This document shows, piece by piece, positions 53,343-64,000 of a DNA stretch of 64,000 bases. Numbering within the stretch: the stretch's first letter is position 1; every line of letters starts with the position of its first letter. The DNA is from Ovis canadensis (Eukaryota > Chordata > Mammalia > Artiodactyla > Bovidae): assembly GCF_042477335.2 (NCBI RefSeq), contig NC_091245.1, positions 84,544,501 to 84,608,500 of the forward strand, given 5' to 3'. The notes below the pieces were generated by a model. That model was not told where the DNA came from. It was given only the letters and a program-made list of their open reading frames with translations, and made no database searches. Made by a program: the position numbers and the translations under genes.

Positions 53343-54646
53343 TGATTCATGGTTGCGCCTTGACATTTGCACACTGGAATGAAAGCTGAGGACCCACATA
53401 CATGAAGTTCCAACAAGTTCTAAGCATAAGGACTCTCCCCTTGGGAGCGTTCAGGGCTCCGAGAAAGCAATTCTCCTCCAGGATATGTTTTAAAATATTC
53501 TCTGAATAAGTAATTAAAAACAAACAGTGCTGAGTGAAGAGTTCATCTTCTTTAGTTGAATCTGGGAGGTCTGAGTGTTCCTGGAGCCCCCATGGGTACA
53601 TGTCAGTATTGGCAAATTCCTCGAATGTTGAGTATTCCCTTATATGTGTGGGGGAGCCAGTGGGAGTTAATCAAAGTTTCATCCTGCTCCACTTCCAGGA
53701 TACTTCAGTCTGGCATTAGTGAAAGCATAATTGGCAGGGCCCACAGCTTGAGATCAAGGCATAAATACACTTTCCCTGTGAGAAGGGTTGGACGTGGTTT
53801 GACTGAATGGGTGAAAATCAAAGTAAGAGGGAGGAGGATCACAAGCCTCTGTATCTGCTAGCGTACATCTGCCTTCAGCTACAAATTCTGGGCATCTGAG
53901 GACCAAACACGGTGTCCAAACTTTCAGATGCCATCTGTCTCCTTAGCATCACCTGCTGCAATCTTCTTTCTTGTTCTTTTGTTTGTATTTCATCTGAGTG
54001 ATTTGTTTTCTTAATTTGTTCACTTCTGCCTGATAAAATTCAACAACTCACTCACTCTTTTCCACATCTGCACACACTGCCTGTGTGAAGGGTGATATAA
54101 ACCTAAGATAACCCTGATGTCTTTCATTACTCCATCATTGTTGAAAAAGTCACAGTCAGTGCCATGTTCTTTAGCAACTGGCATGACTTAATATTTGTCA
54201 CTCAAGGCACTTTGTACTCATGCTGGCTAACACTGCCTAGATTGGGAATAGCAAAGGATTTCCTTTGATTATATTTTTCATTTAGTCTGTAAAGAAACTG
54301 TTTTAAAGCATAAGAGGCATTGATGGCTGTGGGGATGAAACTGAAGAGACTGAAAAGAAGATTGGTCTTGGGGAGAAAGCTGGGGAGCAGCTTGTGGAAA
54401 AACTCCTCTCTGAGTGTTTCTGCTGCATGTTCTGCCAGAATCTGTACCCATCAGTAAATTTCTTCATCTGATATTTAAGGATATCATGCAAACTGTCTTC
54501 ATTAACTTTGCTCTTGCCTAGTGATAAAAACCAAAAAGTTCTGAAGCAGGCTAATGGTTTCAATTACTTGCGGAAATTCTGTATTGTTGATCTGTAAGTT
54601 ATCAATGCTAACGCTTTCATCTTGTCTTTCCTGGTCCAGCAAAAAT
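53343..54646 (-). pseudogene. Possible decayed coding segment, parent gene not identified
   Basis: The stretch lacks known repeats and, on the minus strand, gives several protein-like blocks in changing frames. One is an 84-codon frame 53347-53601 ending at a stop (LRTCWNFMYVGPQLSFQC). Another lies near 53975-54080, with a lysine/glutamine-rich coiled-coil-like run containing EFYQAEVNKLRKQITQMK. Frame 54303-54563 contains EDSLHDILKYQMKKF and YRFWQNM. Stops and frame changes separate them. No poly(T) marks the 3' end, so a processed origin is unproven. It may be chance open frame in unique DNA. I could not name a parent protein. Confidence 0.3.
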
Positions 54647-54658
54647 CCTTCCTTGAAT

Positions 54659-56198
54659 CAATTCAGTTCAGTCCCTCAGTCATCTCTGACTCTTTGTGAC
54701 CCCATGGACTACAGCACACCAGACTTCCCTGCCCATCACCAACTCCCAGAGCTTGTTCAAACTCGTGCCCATTGAGTCAGTGATGCCATCCAACCATCTC
54801 ATCCTCTGTCATCCAACCATCTCATCCTCTGTCATCCCATTCTCCCTCCACCTTCAATCTTTCCCAGCATCAGGGTGTTTTCCAATAAGTCAGTTTTTTG
54901 CATCAGGTGGACAAAGCATTGGAATTTCAGCTTCAGCTTCAGTCCTTCCAAAGAATAATCAGGGCTGATTTCCTTTAGGATTGACAGGTTGGAACTCCTT
55001 GCTGTCCAAGGGACTTTCAAGAGTCTTCTCCAACACCACAGTTCTAAAGCATCAATTATTCAGCACTCAGCTTTCTTTATAGTCCAACTCTTACATCTAT
55101 ACATGGCTACATGGACCTCTATAGGCGAAGTAATATCTCAGCTTTTTAATATGCTGTCTAGGTTGGTCATAGCTTTGCTTCCAAGGAGCAAGCATCTTTT
55201 AATTTCATGGCTGCAGTCACCATCTACAGTGATTTTGGAGCCCCGCAAAATGAAGTCTGTCACTGTTTCCATTGTTTCCCCATTTATTTGTCATGAAGTG
55301 ATGAGACTGGGTGCCATGATCTTAGTTTTTGAATGTTGAGTTTTAAGCCAACTTTTTCACTCTCCTCTTTCACTTTCATCAAGTGGTTCTTTAGTTCTTC
55401 TTCGCTTTCTGCCATAAGGGTGGTGTTATCTGCATACCTGAGGTTATTGATATTTCTCCTGGCAATCTTGATTCCAGCTTGTGCTTCATGCAACCCAGCA
55501 TTTTGCATGATGTACTCTGCATATAAGTTAAATAAGCAGTGTGACAATATACAGCCTTGACGTACTCCATTTCCTATTTGGAATCAGTCTCTTGTTCCAT
55601 GTCCTCAGTTCTAACTGTTGCTTCTTGACCTGCATACAGATTTCTCAGGAGGCAGGTAAGATGGTCTGGTGTTCCCATCTCTTGAATGATTTTCCACAGT
55701 TTGTTGTGATTCACACAATCAAAGGCTTTGGCATAGTCAATAAAGCAGAAGTAGATGCTTTTCTGGAACTCTCCTGCTCTTTCGATTATCCAACGGATGT
55801 TGGCAATTTGATCTCTGGTTCCTCTACCTTTTCTAAATCCAGCTTGAACATTTAGAATTTCACAGTTCACATACTGTTGAAGCCTGGCTTGGAGAATTTT
55901 GAGCATTAGTTTGCTGGCATGTGAGATGAGTGCAATTGTGCAGTAGTTTGAATTGCGAACTAGTTTGGCATTTCTTTTCTTTGGGATTGGAATGAAAACT
56001 GACCTTTTCCAGTCCTGTGGCCACTGCTGAGTTTTCCAAATTTGCTGACATATTGAGTGCAGCACTTTCACAGCCTCATCTTTTAGGATTTGAAATAGCT
56101 CAACTGGAATTCCATCACCTCTACTAGCTTTGTTCATAGTGATACTTGTTAAGGCCCACTTAACTTCACATATCAGGATGTCTGGCAAGTGATCTATA
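54659..56198 (-). mobile_element. BovB LINE with perfect 12-bp TSD
   Basis: From the CAATTCAGTTCAG tail to CAGGATGTCTGGC at the 5' side, about 1.54 kb. CCTTCCTTGAAT at 54647-54658 and 56199-56210 is a perfect TSD. A small internal deletion removes bases near 55108. A local duplication of CATCCTCTGTCATCC lies at about 54800-54836. Confidence 0.96.
55284..56188 (-). pseudogene. Decayed BovB reverse transcriptase, YADN motif
   Basis: The 204-codon frame 55574-56188 covers the N-terminal RT region (NKASRGDGIPVELFQILKDE), [19 protein letters not shown] and motif A ([17 protein letters not shown]). The frame then breaks near 55600. Frame 55284-55547 carries motif C as [15 protein letters not shown], so the second catalytic aspartate is replaced. 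One of the more open BovB copies here, but inactive. Confidence 0.88.
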
Positions 56199-56210
56199 CC
56201 TTCCTTGAAT

Positions 56211-56345
56211 GGTCCATTTCCAGAAATAGTGACCTCCCTTTAATGGTTCCTAACAAATCCTACTTATGCTGTCATGTCCATGATGGAGATCAATTTGATT
56301 ATGGAAAGAAAGGACAACAGGAAGCAAATGAGAGTCTGCCTAGCC
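56211..56345 (-). pseudogene. Possible continuation of the decayed coding segment
   Basis: Removing the BovB and one TSD copy lets a minus-strand frame run from about 56248 through the TSD into 54645 and on to about 54480 without a stop (about 60 codons, including NGPFKEGFLLDQERQDE). This supports treating 53343-54646 and this part as one pre-insertion sequence, coding or not. Confidence 0.25.
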
Positions 56346-58178
56346 TAGACTGGTGCTTGGGGCCCCAGCTTATGATGAAGGCAGACCTCAGAGAAGGCAC
56401 TGACCTAGGGACCTCAATGTGGAGCTTGGAGCAGTCCCCAAGGGTGTTTATATGTAGAGTTCAGAAAAATCCATTTTATATTTTCAGTATATGTTATCAA
56501 CTCAATTTAAGATCCTTCAGATTTTTATAGAGGTTTTAAACCAATCAAATTTGTTATTCTAATTGTTATTTAGATGTTATCTTCTATAATCCTATTTTAT
56601 GCTCTTACTTTACTTTTCTTCTTAATTACCTAATTACTTGTTTTGTAATATATTACAAGTTTTGAAATATTAGGATATTCTTTTTCCATTTTGCCTTCAA
56701 AAAAAGAAGAGTTGAACATTTTTATAGCTGCTTGCTTCTCCCTTACCTTCTGACTCTTCCAACATATCTGTATTTTATCTTGGAGTTAATGTCCATTAAT
56801 TGTCACTTGTTTTTCTTTTGTATCCTACTCTGATCCAGCAGTTATGCCAGTTAAGATTTTAGTACTAGTTCTCTTTTAATTTTGATGTTCTGTATTCTAA
56901 TTTATTCTTATTAGTCTTTCTCCTATCTTAATGATGTGGTATAATTAAGCCTAATTGTTTCTTCTCAAAAACAATAGCAACACTTAGTGGATATTCCATT
57001 ATTGGTACAAAACAGTACCTATAACTTTGAAAAATCAATCATTTAACTCTTCATGTTCATCAGTGATTCCATGAGTCTTTGAATTTCTGGAGACATATTT
57101 AGGAATACCCTATACAGTGTGTTTTTATATATAAGACTGAAGGATGATCAATTTAAATAAAACAAGAATTTGTTTTAAGTGAACAAAATGCTAAAAAAAT
57201 ATATAAAAGAAAACAGACATTATTGTTGAGCTCAAAGTGTGGAATTCCACATTTAAAAGTGTAGATTACATCTCCCAGTGTTTTATTCAGGAGAGGATAT
57301 TTAAATAAATTGTGAAATCCATATTTGTTTGTTATGTTATTTCATTGTGTTTAGCATTGAAAATTAAAGTTAAAATTGTTAACATCTTTCAGTAGTAGCT
57401 TATATTTGTACATTTTGCTTTGAACATACAAGGTCTTTTTAAAATTTCTCTTAGTTCCCAATATTGAAAATTCATTTCTTCTAGCTCTAGGTTTTTAAAT
57501 TTTATTTGTTACATCTTTGCTTATTTACTAATCCTTCTTTGTTCTGTGTTTTTCTCTGTGGACTTCTCTTACTTACACAGTATATTTTTATTCTCCATTT
57601 CCTAGTGGAATAAAATTGCTCCAATCTGTTTTCTATTTCAGGCTAATTCTATGACACTATGTTAAATGTTCTCAATGCTGTTTTATTTTTATACAGAAAT
57701 TATTTCCATCTTTCTTGAATCATTGTTAAGATCCAGCTTCAGTTTACTAGCCATTGATATGAGTTGTTTTTATAAAACTTTCTAGGAATTCATATGAAAG
57801 ACCCTCTTTAAGAATTCATATTACCTTTAAATTTTGTGATTTTTATTTTTCTTTGATGTTATAGGATATTTTGTTTGCTTATTTGTTTTAAAGTGAGAAC
57901 TGAATTTTAAAAATTAATACTATCTATTAATTATTAATACTCTCTATTAATCTTCTGGGATACAGAACTTGAAACAGACATAAAAGTCCCAATGTTTGTA
58001 ACTGGAAAGTGGACCAGCTTAAGAAGTTCCCTCTACTTGCCTTCAAAACTCAAATATTTTCAGAAACCCATTTTTCTTAAAAAAACAACAACAACACAAC
58101 TCTTGATTTCCTGTTGGCAATTTAACATCCCAAGGTAGGGATAAATGAATGAACAAAAATGTACTTATATAAATGGTT
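56346..58178. other. No recognisable feature, about 1.8 kb
   Basis: Very AT-rich. No gene or named repeat. Confidence 0.45.
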
Positions 58179-58179
58179 A

Positions 58180-58630
58180 CTGCAAGCCATATGTTAGAAT
58201 ATAGTTAGCAGCACTCTTTCTAACAGCTCAAGCTAGTAAACCAAACAAGTAGCAAAAGCAAATTTTCAGGAACAACAAAATGAATAGATAAATTGTAGTA
58301 TATCCACGAAATGTGATGTTAAACAACAGTGCTAATGAATAAACTGCTAACAGTGCCAGTACTCACACACATGGTACTGAGTGAAAGAATCCAGCCACAA
58401 AACCAAAGCTCATCTATGGTGAAGAGAAGTGGGCTAGTGTTACCTTCAGTGAGGGAACTTGTGACTGGGAGGGAGCAAAGGCCCCACTTGGGAATTGGGA
58501 AGGTTTTTTTTTTATTGCTCTGGAAAGGTGTTATATGAACATGTTCACTATGTGAAAATTTATTGAGAAATGTAATTTATGCAACTGCATATGTGATTTA
58601 TGCAGTTGTTTGTGTGCTTGTTATACTCAA
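58180..58630 (+). mobile_element. L1M/L1ME LINE 3' end
   Basis: AAATTGTAGTATATCCACGAAATG, GGTACTGAGTGAAAGAATCCAGCCACAAAACC, CTCATCTATGGTGAAGAGAAGTGGGCTAGTG, TGACTGGGAGGGAGCAAAGG, GAACATGTTCACTATGTGAAAATTTATTGAG, and TATGTGATTTATGCAG match an old mammalian L1 3' end in order. Confidence 0.75.
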
Positions 58631-59389
58631 TAGCTTATCTTAAAAATGTGTGGAATATAGGGGTAACAGATTGCGTCTGTATCTGCCATACATGAGTAAT
58701 TGTCTGCATTGTCTGTAACAGATACATTGTCTAACAATAGCAGGCATCATATGCCATTAAACAAGAAAAAGTGTTATGCCATAAATGAATGAAGAGAGGC
58801 TGAAATAATTTTCATGAGAAAACAGAAATGGCTTCATACAGGAATTGTCAATGTAGAGGATTGATTAGGAGCATCGAGAGACAAAGTGAAAGGAAATCAG
58901 TTAAGGAACTACTATAAAACTACAAGGATCATATCTTAAGAGTTAAGGGTATTGTGCCTTGAGCAGTTAGGTGATTTTTAAATATTTGCTAAACGTGAAC
59001 AACATTAGACTGAATGCTGTCTTTGACAATAAACTGAATTACCATATGGAGGAAAGAAAGCACAAGCTTTTCTCATTATTCATACAAATTATCTTTTGGG
59101 AAAATTCTGACCATGAGCATGGGTTTTTGAAATTTTGATTCTCATTAAACAAAAACACATTGAACAAACTTTTGTTTATATGGTCATTAGTGTGTTGGAA
59201 AGATGGAAACTAATAAATATCAAAAAAGTGACAAAGCAATTGCAAATTACACATTATAAAGACTTTCAACTCAGTGAACTCATTGATTTATCTTTGCACT
59301 TGTTCTTTTTTCTTTATTTAAAAAGTGTAAAACAATATTCTGCAAATGCAGATGTAAGAAAATATAAGAAGAAAAAATTGCATATACCC
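58631..59389. other. No recognisable feature
   Basis: AT-rich. The 119-codon frame at 59135-59494 runs into BovB and has no own domain. Confidence 0.42.
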
Positions 59390-59390
59390 A

Positions 59391-59876
59391 AGTGGAGACA
59401 TTACTTTGTCAACAAAGGTCCATCCAGTCAAAGCTATGGCTTTTCCAGTAGTCATGGATGTGAGGGTTGGACTATAAAGCAAGCTGAGTATTGAAGACTG
59501 ATGCTTTTGTACTGTGATGTTGGAGAAGACTCTTGAGAGTCCCTTGGACTGCAAGGAGATCCAATCAGTCCATCCTAAAGGAGATCAGTCTTGAGTGTTC
59601 ATTGGAAGGACTGATGTTGAAGCTGAAACTCCAATACTTTGGACACCTGATGTGAAGAGCTGACTCATTTGAAAAGACCCTAATGCTTGGAAAGATTGAG
59701 GACAGGAGGAGAAGGGGATGACAGAGGATGAGATGGTTGGATGGCATCACCAACTCAATGGACATGAGTTTGGGTAAACTCCGGGAGCTGGTGATGGACA
59801 GGGAGGCCTGGCATGCTACAGTTCACGGTGTCACAAAGAGTCGGACACGACTGAGTGACTGAACTGAACTGAACTG
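59391..59876 (+). mobile_element. BovB LINE, 5'-truncated
   Basis: GTGGAGACATTACTTTGTCAACAAAGG to the GAACTGAACTGAACTGGACTGA tail. The C-terminal RT region is frame-broken (stop after KQAEY at 59494). Confidence 0.93.
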
Positions 59877-61213
59877 GACTGAAGGTGACTTCCCTACCAT
59901 GGATTAAATGTACCCACTCATCCACTGAGACAGTATCTGTTGTAGAGGGTCTAATTTCACTTTCAGCAGGATTATTCAAAGAAAAAACAGAGAAACTCAG
60001 CAAGTCTACTAAATGTGGACTTCATCAATCAGCTAGCAAACACAACCAAGTCTAAAACAAGTCAATGATTATTTCTATTGGGTCAGAAAGCAGAAAATCA
60101 AATATGTAGCAGCTCTGGATTTCTTCAAGAATGGCAAATTGTCTGAGGTCAACAAAACTTTCTGCAAATGTTGCTTCTCCTTGCAAAAGATCTTATCAGT
60201 ATCACAACTGCAGACATCCCTGTCATTTTTAATGAATTTGGAAAATGATGTCACTTACAACACTGAACTGTGAAATATAAATGAGAAAGGAAGCAGATGT
60301 AGACTCAAAAGAAGAAAAATAACTTTTAAAAAAAATCTCCAAATTTATTCTTAGCTCATGTAGAGGTGATGGTGACAAATAAGAAACCATAGAAAGTAAA
60401 TAGAGGAGACCAGTGGGGGTAAGACTGAATGAAGAGAGACAGGAACCGCATCAGAAAGCCATGCCACCTCCTCTCCCACACCATTCCCACTCTTGCCTCA
60501 TACTTTCCTGGCTTGGCACTTCATACAAATATGTAACTGATTGGAAAACTCCTTGAAGAGGAATTGTGGGGGGAAAAAACCTCTGTTCACTTACCCACAG
60601 TGGACAACCTGGTTAAAGAAGCTTGCTTTACTGCAATCTCCACTTGAAAGTAAGTAAAATCCAATGAGGAGTATATGAAAAAATAAGATTTATAAATGTG
60701 GGAAGGAAAGATCAGTACATGCATATTAAGTAAAAGAAATTTCTAAAGCCTCATCATATGTGCAGATTATAACAAAATTGATCATTTCTAGATATTTTAA
60801 GTCAAGACAGTACCAGATCACTGGCATTCCATAAACCAGAACAGAACTCTGACCTGGTGGCATCAATCATCCAACTAGGTCATGCAGAGCAGCTTACAGA
60901 CCACACTTCAGTTTGTCGCTCATAGTATAATTCTCACTGTAGCCTTTCTGCCCATACAAAGCAAAGATTTTAGAGCAGAAAACTTTCATGTCAATAATTT
61001 TTTTTTGATTGGTTCATTCTTGGGCTCCTGTACTGAGCTAGATTAATAAAAAAAAGCCTCATGAGCAGAACTGAGACAGACATGCCCAGATTTTTGTGTT
61101 TTATGCTTTGTTTTGTTTTAGGTTGGGGAATCTATCTTGTCTCAACTCCTAGTACCCAGTATAGGCAAAGGGGGCAAGTCCTCAGGATAAAGGGTATGGG
61201 AGGCAATACCTTG
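59877..61213. other. No recognisable feature, about 1.3 kb
   Basis: Nothing recognised. Confidence 0.45.
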
Positions 61214-61214
61214 T

Positions 61215-61385
61215 TTATACAGTTACTCTGTGACCTTAGGCAAGTCATTCCCCCTCCTCACAACTTTATTGCACCCTTGTAGAGTGTGGTTGGTAATAAT
61301 ACCTCTTTCTGGGATTGTTTCAAAAATGTAATTAGATAATGCCTATGGAAAGCACTTTGGGAACTCTAAAGTGCTCTGCAAATAA
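61215..61385 (-). mobile_element. MIR SINE
   Basis: Antisense MIR: ACTCTGTGACCTTAGGCAAGTCATTCCCCC, GGTAATAATACCTCTTTCTGGGATTGTTTC, AAAGCACTTTGGGAACTCTAAAGTGCTCTGCAAATA. Confidence 0.78.
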
Positions 61386-61716
61386 AAAGGATAAAAGATT
61401 GGAAAGCAGCCTCTGGGTGGCTCCTTCTCAAATATGCCCAGATATTAACATTTTAGTGGTGAAAAAGGAGTGCTAATATTTCTCATTGGCACTTTTGTAC
61501 TGCAAAGTGAGTAATCTAAGTAGAAGGAATATATTTTTCCTTGAGACTCAATAAAGCTATTTTCATTTTAATTGGAAATTTGTGACACATAAATATTTTG
61601 ATTTTCCCTGAATTGACCCTGTTGGAAAAAAAAAATCCAAGCGTTGCTCACCACTTGTCTAATGGAAAAATCCAAAAGTCAAAGGAACCCTGTCCTTATC
61701 CTGCCATCAAAACCTT
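61386..61716. other. No recognisable feature
   Basis: Nothing recognised. Confidence 0.4.
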
Positions 61717-61880
61717 GAGTGTGACCTTGGACAAATTACTATTCTTCACATCAATCAGTTCTGTGCAACAAATATTTATACAGCCCCAAAAGTATGCCAA
61801 GTTCTGGGCTAAGCTTGAAGAGCAAAGAAAAGAGCAGAAGACATCATCCTTTACATCTAAGAAGTTGAAAATTTAATAAA
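61717..61880 (-). mobile_element. MIR fragment joined to L2 3' end
   Basis: TTGAGTGTGACCTTGGACAAATTACT (MIR, 61713-61740), then CAACAAATATTTATACAGCCCCAAAAGTATGCCAAGTTCTGGGCTAAGC (antisense L2 3' end). Both diverged. Confidence 0.55.
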
Positions 61881-62044
61881 TGTTTTCATCTTCCAAACAG
61901 AAGGGGTCTCTCAGATGTGTTACGAGGATAAAAGGATTGGGTGAGAGAGTGCTTGGCAAAATTGGAAAGTGATACATATGCAAAGTGGTATTATCACTAG
62001 ACATGAAACCATCAGTGGCATGAAAATGGTTAAAGAATACTTAA

Positions 62045-62235
62045 GGGATTAATGTTTATAGAGTTTCTGTTCCATATAAAGAGATCTACCTATATTATTT
62101 CATCCACACAACAAACTGGTTAGATAAACAGTAATAACTGCTTTTGACTAGTGGAAAAATTGAGATTCATTGGTTAAAATCACTTAGCTAATGAATTAGA
62201 GCTACTATACAAACCAAGGTCAGTCTCATGCAAAA
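62045..62235 (+). mobile_element. MIR SINE
   Basis: TTAATGTTTATAGAGTTTCTGTTCC, ATTATTTCATCCACACAACAAACTGG, GTGGAAAAATTGAGATTCATTGGTTAAAATCACTTAGC, CAAACCAAGGTCAGTCTC. Confidence 0.75.
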
Positions 62236-63076
62236 AGTTACAAAAACAGTTGATGTAGATTGTGCATTGCTTCAGAAATCCACACACATTTTCACTGGAA
62301 AAGGAGTTGCCCAAACTTAACAAGCAGCAATAATCAGCTGTAGAAATGGCTAAGAAGATATTTTTTTCAACTTATTTTTTTAATGTATTTTAAGAAAAGG
62401 AACAAATGAACTGTAAGTTAATTTCACTAACAATATATCAATGTAAAGGAATCAAAAAATGGTATCACTGTTTTCTTAACTCCCTAGACACAAGTCATGC
62501 CTAGAATAATTTTTGTCTAAAAGCAAAACTAATGTTGTTTTCTGAATCCTTAAGTAGCTAGAATGTATGGCAAGACTGTACATTTCAGCACTCATAAGGT
62601 TAAAAGAATTATTTAGAGAGGACTTCATGAAATAATTTCTGTAATGCTTTCTCTGTGGATTAGCATACCAAGCAAAATACAAAAGGTAGCTTAATGCTTA
62701 GATATATTAAAATCAAGAGCTTAACGTCTAATATCCTCTCTCCAATCAGGTATGGATTTACAAAACATTTTACTATGGTTGTTATTTTTCCTGGCTAAAC
62801 CTCACAACTAAATCCACTAGCCTGAAAGATTGCTGAGTTATATTGGTTTGATTTCAAAATTTATCTTCAACCTATATAGCAGAATGAGATAAACTCCGAG
62901 GGTATTCAAAAGCTTGAAACTGCTTAGAAACAGCTAAGAGGGGTACATGTAAATCAAGCAGTCTGGAATTATAAATATGTAATGACTATTTAGGGATAAA
63001 AAAATCTTAAATGATTGACTCCCTTGCTGACCTAAATGGCTATGAATTAACATGGTTCCTTCACAGCAGAAAGAGA
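62236..63076. other. No recognisable feature
   Basis: Nothing recognised. Confidence 0.42.
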
Positions 63077-63077
63077 G

Positions 63078-63320
63078 CTACTAATATTTATCTAGCATCT
63101 ACTAAATGCTAGACTCTGTGGTAGATGCTTTTTATACATTATTTCATTTACCTCCCATAAAAACCCTATGAAGCAAGTAATGCTGTCTTTATGTTCAGGC
63201 CAGATGATGGAAAACCCTGATGATAGGAATGGGATTTATAATTCAAATAATGATCCAAAATACACAACTAATAAATAGCAGAGTCAAGATTCATCGCCTA
63301 GTCTGTCTAGTCACTTCAAT
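63078..63320 (+). mobile_element. MIR SINE
   Basis: CTACTAATATTTATCTAGCATCTACTAAATGCTAGACTCTGTGG, ACATTATTTCATTTACCTCCCATAAAAACCCTATGAAGCAAG, GCAGAGTCAAGATTCATCGCC. Confidence 0.8.
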
Positions 63321-63442
63321 ATCCTTCATCCCTTTTCATATCAGCTGCTTTAGAAGCTGTCATCTCTTCTCTATTTGCCATGTGCAAATACAAAATCCTT
63401 GAAAGGCAATGAAAAGGTAATGAAAAGAATTCCCATTATAGG

Positions 63443-63530
63443 TTCATTCATTCACTTAACAAATAATTATTAAGTACCTGCTCTCTGTCGAGCCCAGTGA
63501 TGGGCAACACAGTTGTGAAGAAAACATATA
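63443..63530 (-). mobile_element. L2 LINE 3' end, antisense
   Basis: CATTCATTCACTTAACAAATAATTATTAAGTACCTGC, GCCCAGTGATGGGCAACACAG. Confidence 0.65.
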
Positions 63531-63555
63531 TGGGTTTTGTTTGTATGGGGTTTTG

Positions 63556-63760
63556 TTGTTTAGTCACTAAGTCATGTCTTACTCTTGTGACCCCATGAAC
63601 TGTAGCTTGCCAGGCTCCTCTGTCCCTGGAATTCTCCAGGCAAGAATACTTGAGGGGGTTGCCATTCTCTTCTCCAGGTGATCTTCCCGACCCAAGTATC
63701 AAACCTGTGTCTCTTGCATTGGCAGGCAGATTCTTTACCACTAAGCTATCAGGAAAGCCC
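63556..63760 (-). mobile_element. Bov-tA SINE
   Basis: TTGTTTAGTCACTAAGTCATGTC to AAGCTATCAGGAAAGCCC. CpG-poor and diverged, thus old. Confidence 0.9.
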
Positions 63761-63861
63761 TCATATGAAGTTTACAGTATGAACTGGTTTACATTTTGAA
63801 CTCAAGGAGTCTCAAAGTAACTCAGAATTGAAAATAAACTAGACTCCACTTTGTGAACCGG

Positions 63862-64000
63862 ATGGTTCTGGTTTGTCACTCACTGTCTGGTGACTCAGGC
63901 TAAACATTAAGTACATTGAGTGCTGCTGTGTCATCTATAAAATAGAGATAATAAAAATTGTAGTATTTACCTCAAGGTGGTATTATGAGGAATATATAAC
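63862..64000 (-). mobile_element. MIR SINE, cut by window edge
   Basis: Antisense MIR: GCTGCTGTGTCATCTATAAAATAGAGATAATAAAAATTGTAG, then TTTACCTCAAGGTGGTATTATGAGGAATATATAA. Confidence 0.68.

Overview
The window looks like intergenic or deep intronic DNA of a ruminant (cattle-type bovid). It carries the ruminant repeat signature throughout: about 16 truncated BovB (RTE-clade) LINE copies, about 25 Bov-tA / Bov-A2 tRNA-derived SINEs built on the BovB 3' end, artiodactyl CHR-type tRNA SINEs and ruminant L1 3' ends. These lie on an older mammalian layer of MIR, L2, L1M, MaLR LTRs and hAT-type DNA transposons. I cannot tell cattle from other bovids by sequence alone. I found no convincing host protein-coding gene, no rRNA or functional tRNA gene, no CRISPR array and no bacterial-style operon. 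Almost all open frames longer than 60 codons are pieces of BovB or L1 reverse transcriptase or chance frames through SINEs.

Layout. 0-9 kb: BovB 3' part at the left edge, a SINE between 73-bp direct repeats, more SINEs, MIR/L2 fragments, an old LTR-like element, then a BovB insertion with an inverted 5' end, clear target-site duplications (TSDs) and an L1 tail nested inside. 9-17 kb: SINEs, two MaLR LTRs, a (CA)23 tract, BovB, a CHR SINE, an L1 in an L2, MIRs. 17.7-20.6 kb: one L2-like element cut by three later insertions (BovB, L1, hAT). 20.7-32 kb: a double-headed SINE, L2, an almost complete small DNA transposon with a Bov-A2 inside, more BovB and SINEs, and an unexplained 98-bp direct repeat. 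32-36 kb: the longest BovB copy (endonuclease C-terminus plus RT, two nonsense codons and one frameshift), then an L2 > hAT > L1 nest. 37-49 kb: SINEs, a MIR > BovB > L1 nest with a 13-bp L1 TSD, four more BovB copies. 49-64 kb: long stretches without recognisable features, a possible decayed coding segment on the minus strand split by a BovB copy with a 12-bp TSD, an L1M tail, and MIR/L2 remnants.

How the parts relate. The autonomous elements are BovB (reverse transcriptase with APE-type endonuclease) and L1. The Bov SINEs share the BovB 3' end and are known to use BovB machinery; the CHR SINEs are generally attributed to L1. Every autonomous copy here is 5'-truncated, and those with a readable ORF carry stops or frameshifts, so none should be active. 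The nesting order gives a relative history: MIR/L2/hAT first, then BovB and Bov SINEs, with some ruminant L1 tails after BovB. Family names were assigned from remembered consensus features, not a database search, and boundaries of old repeats are approximate by tens of bases.
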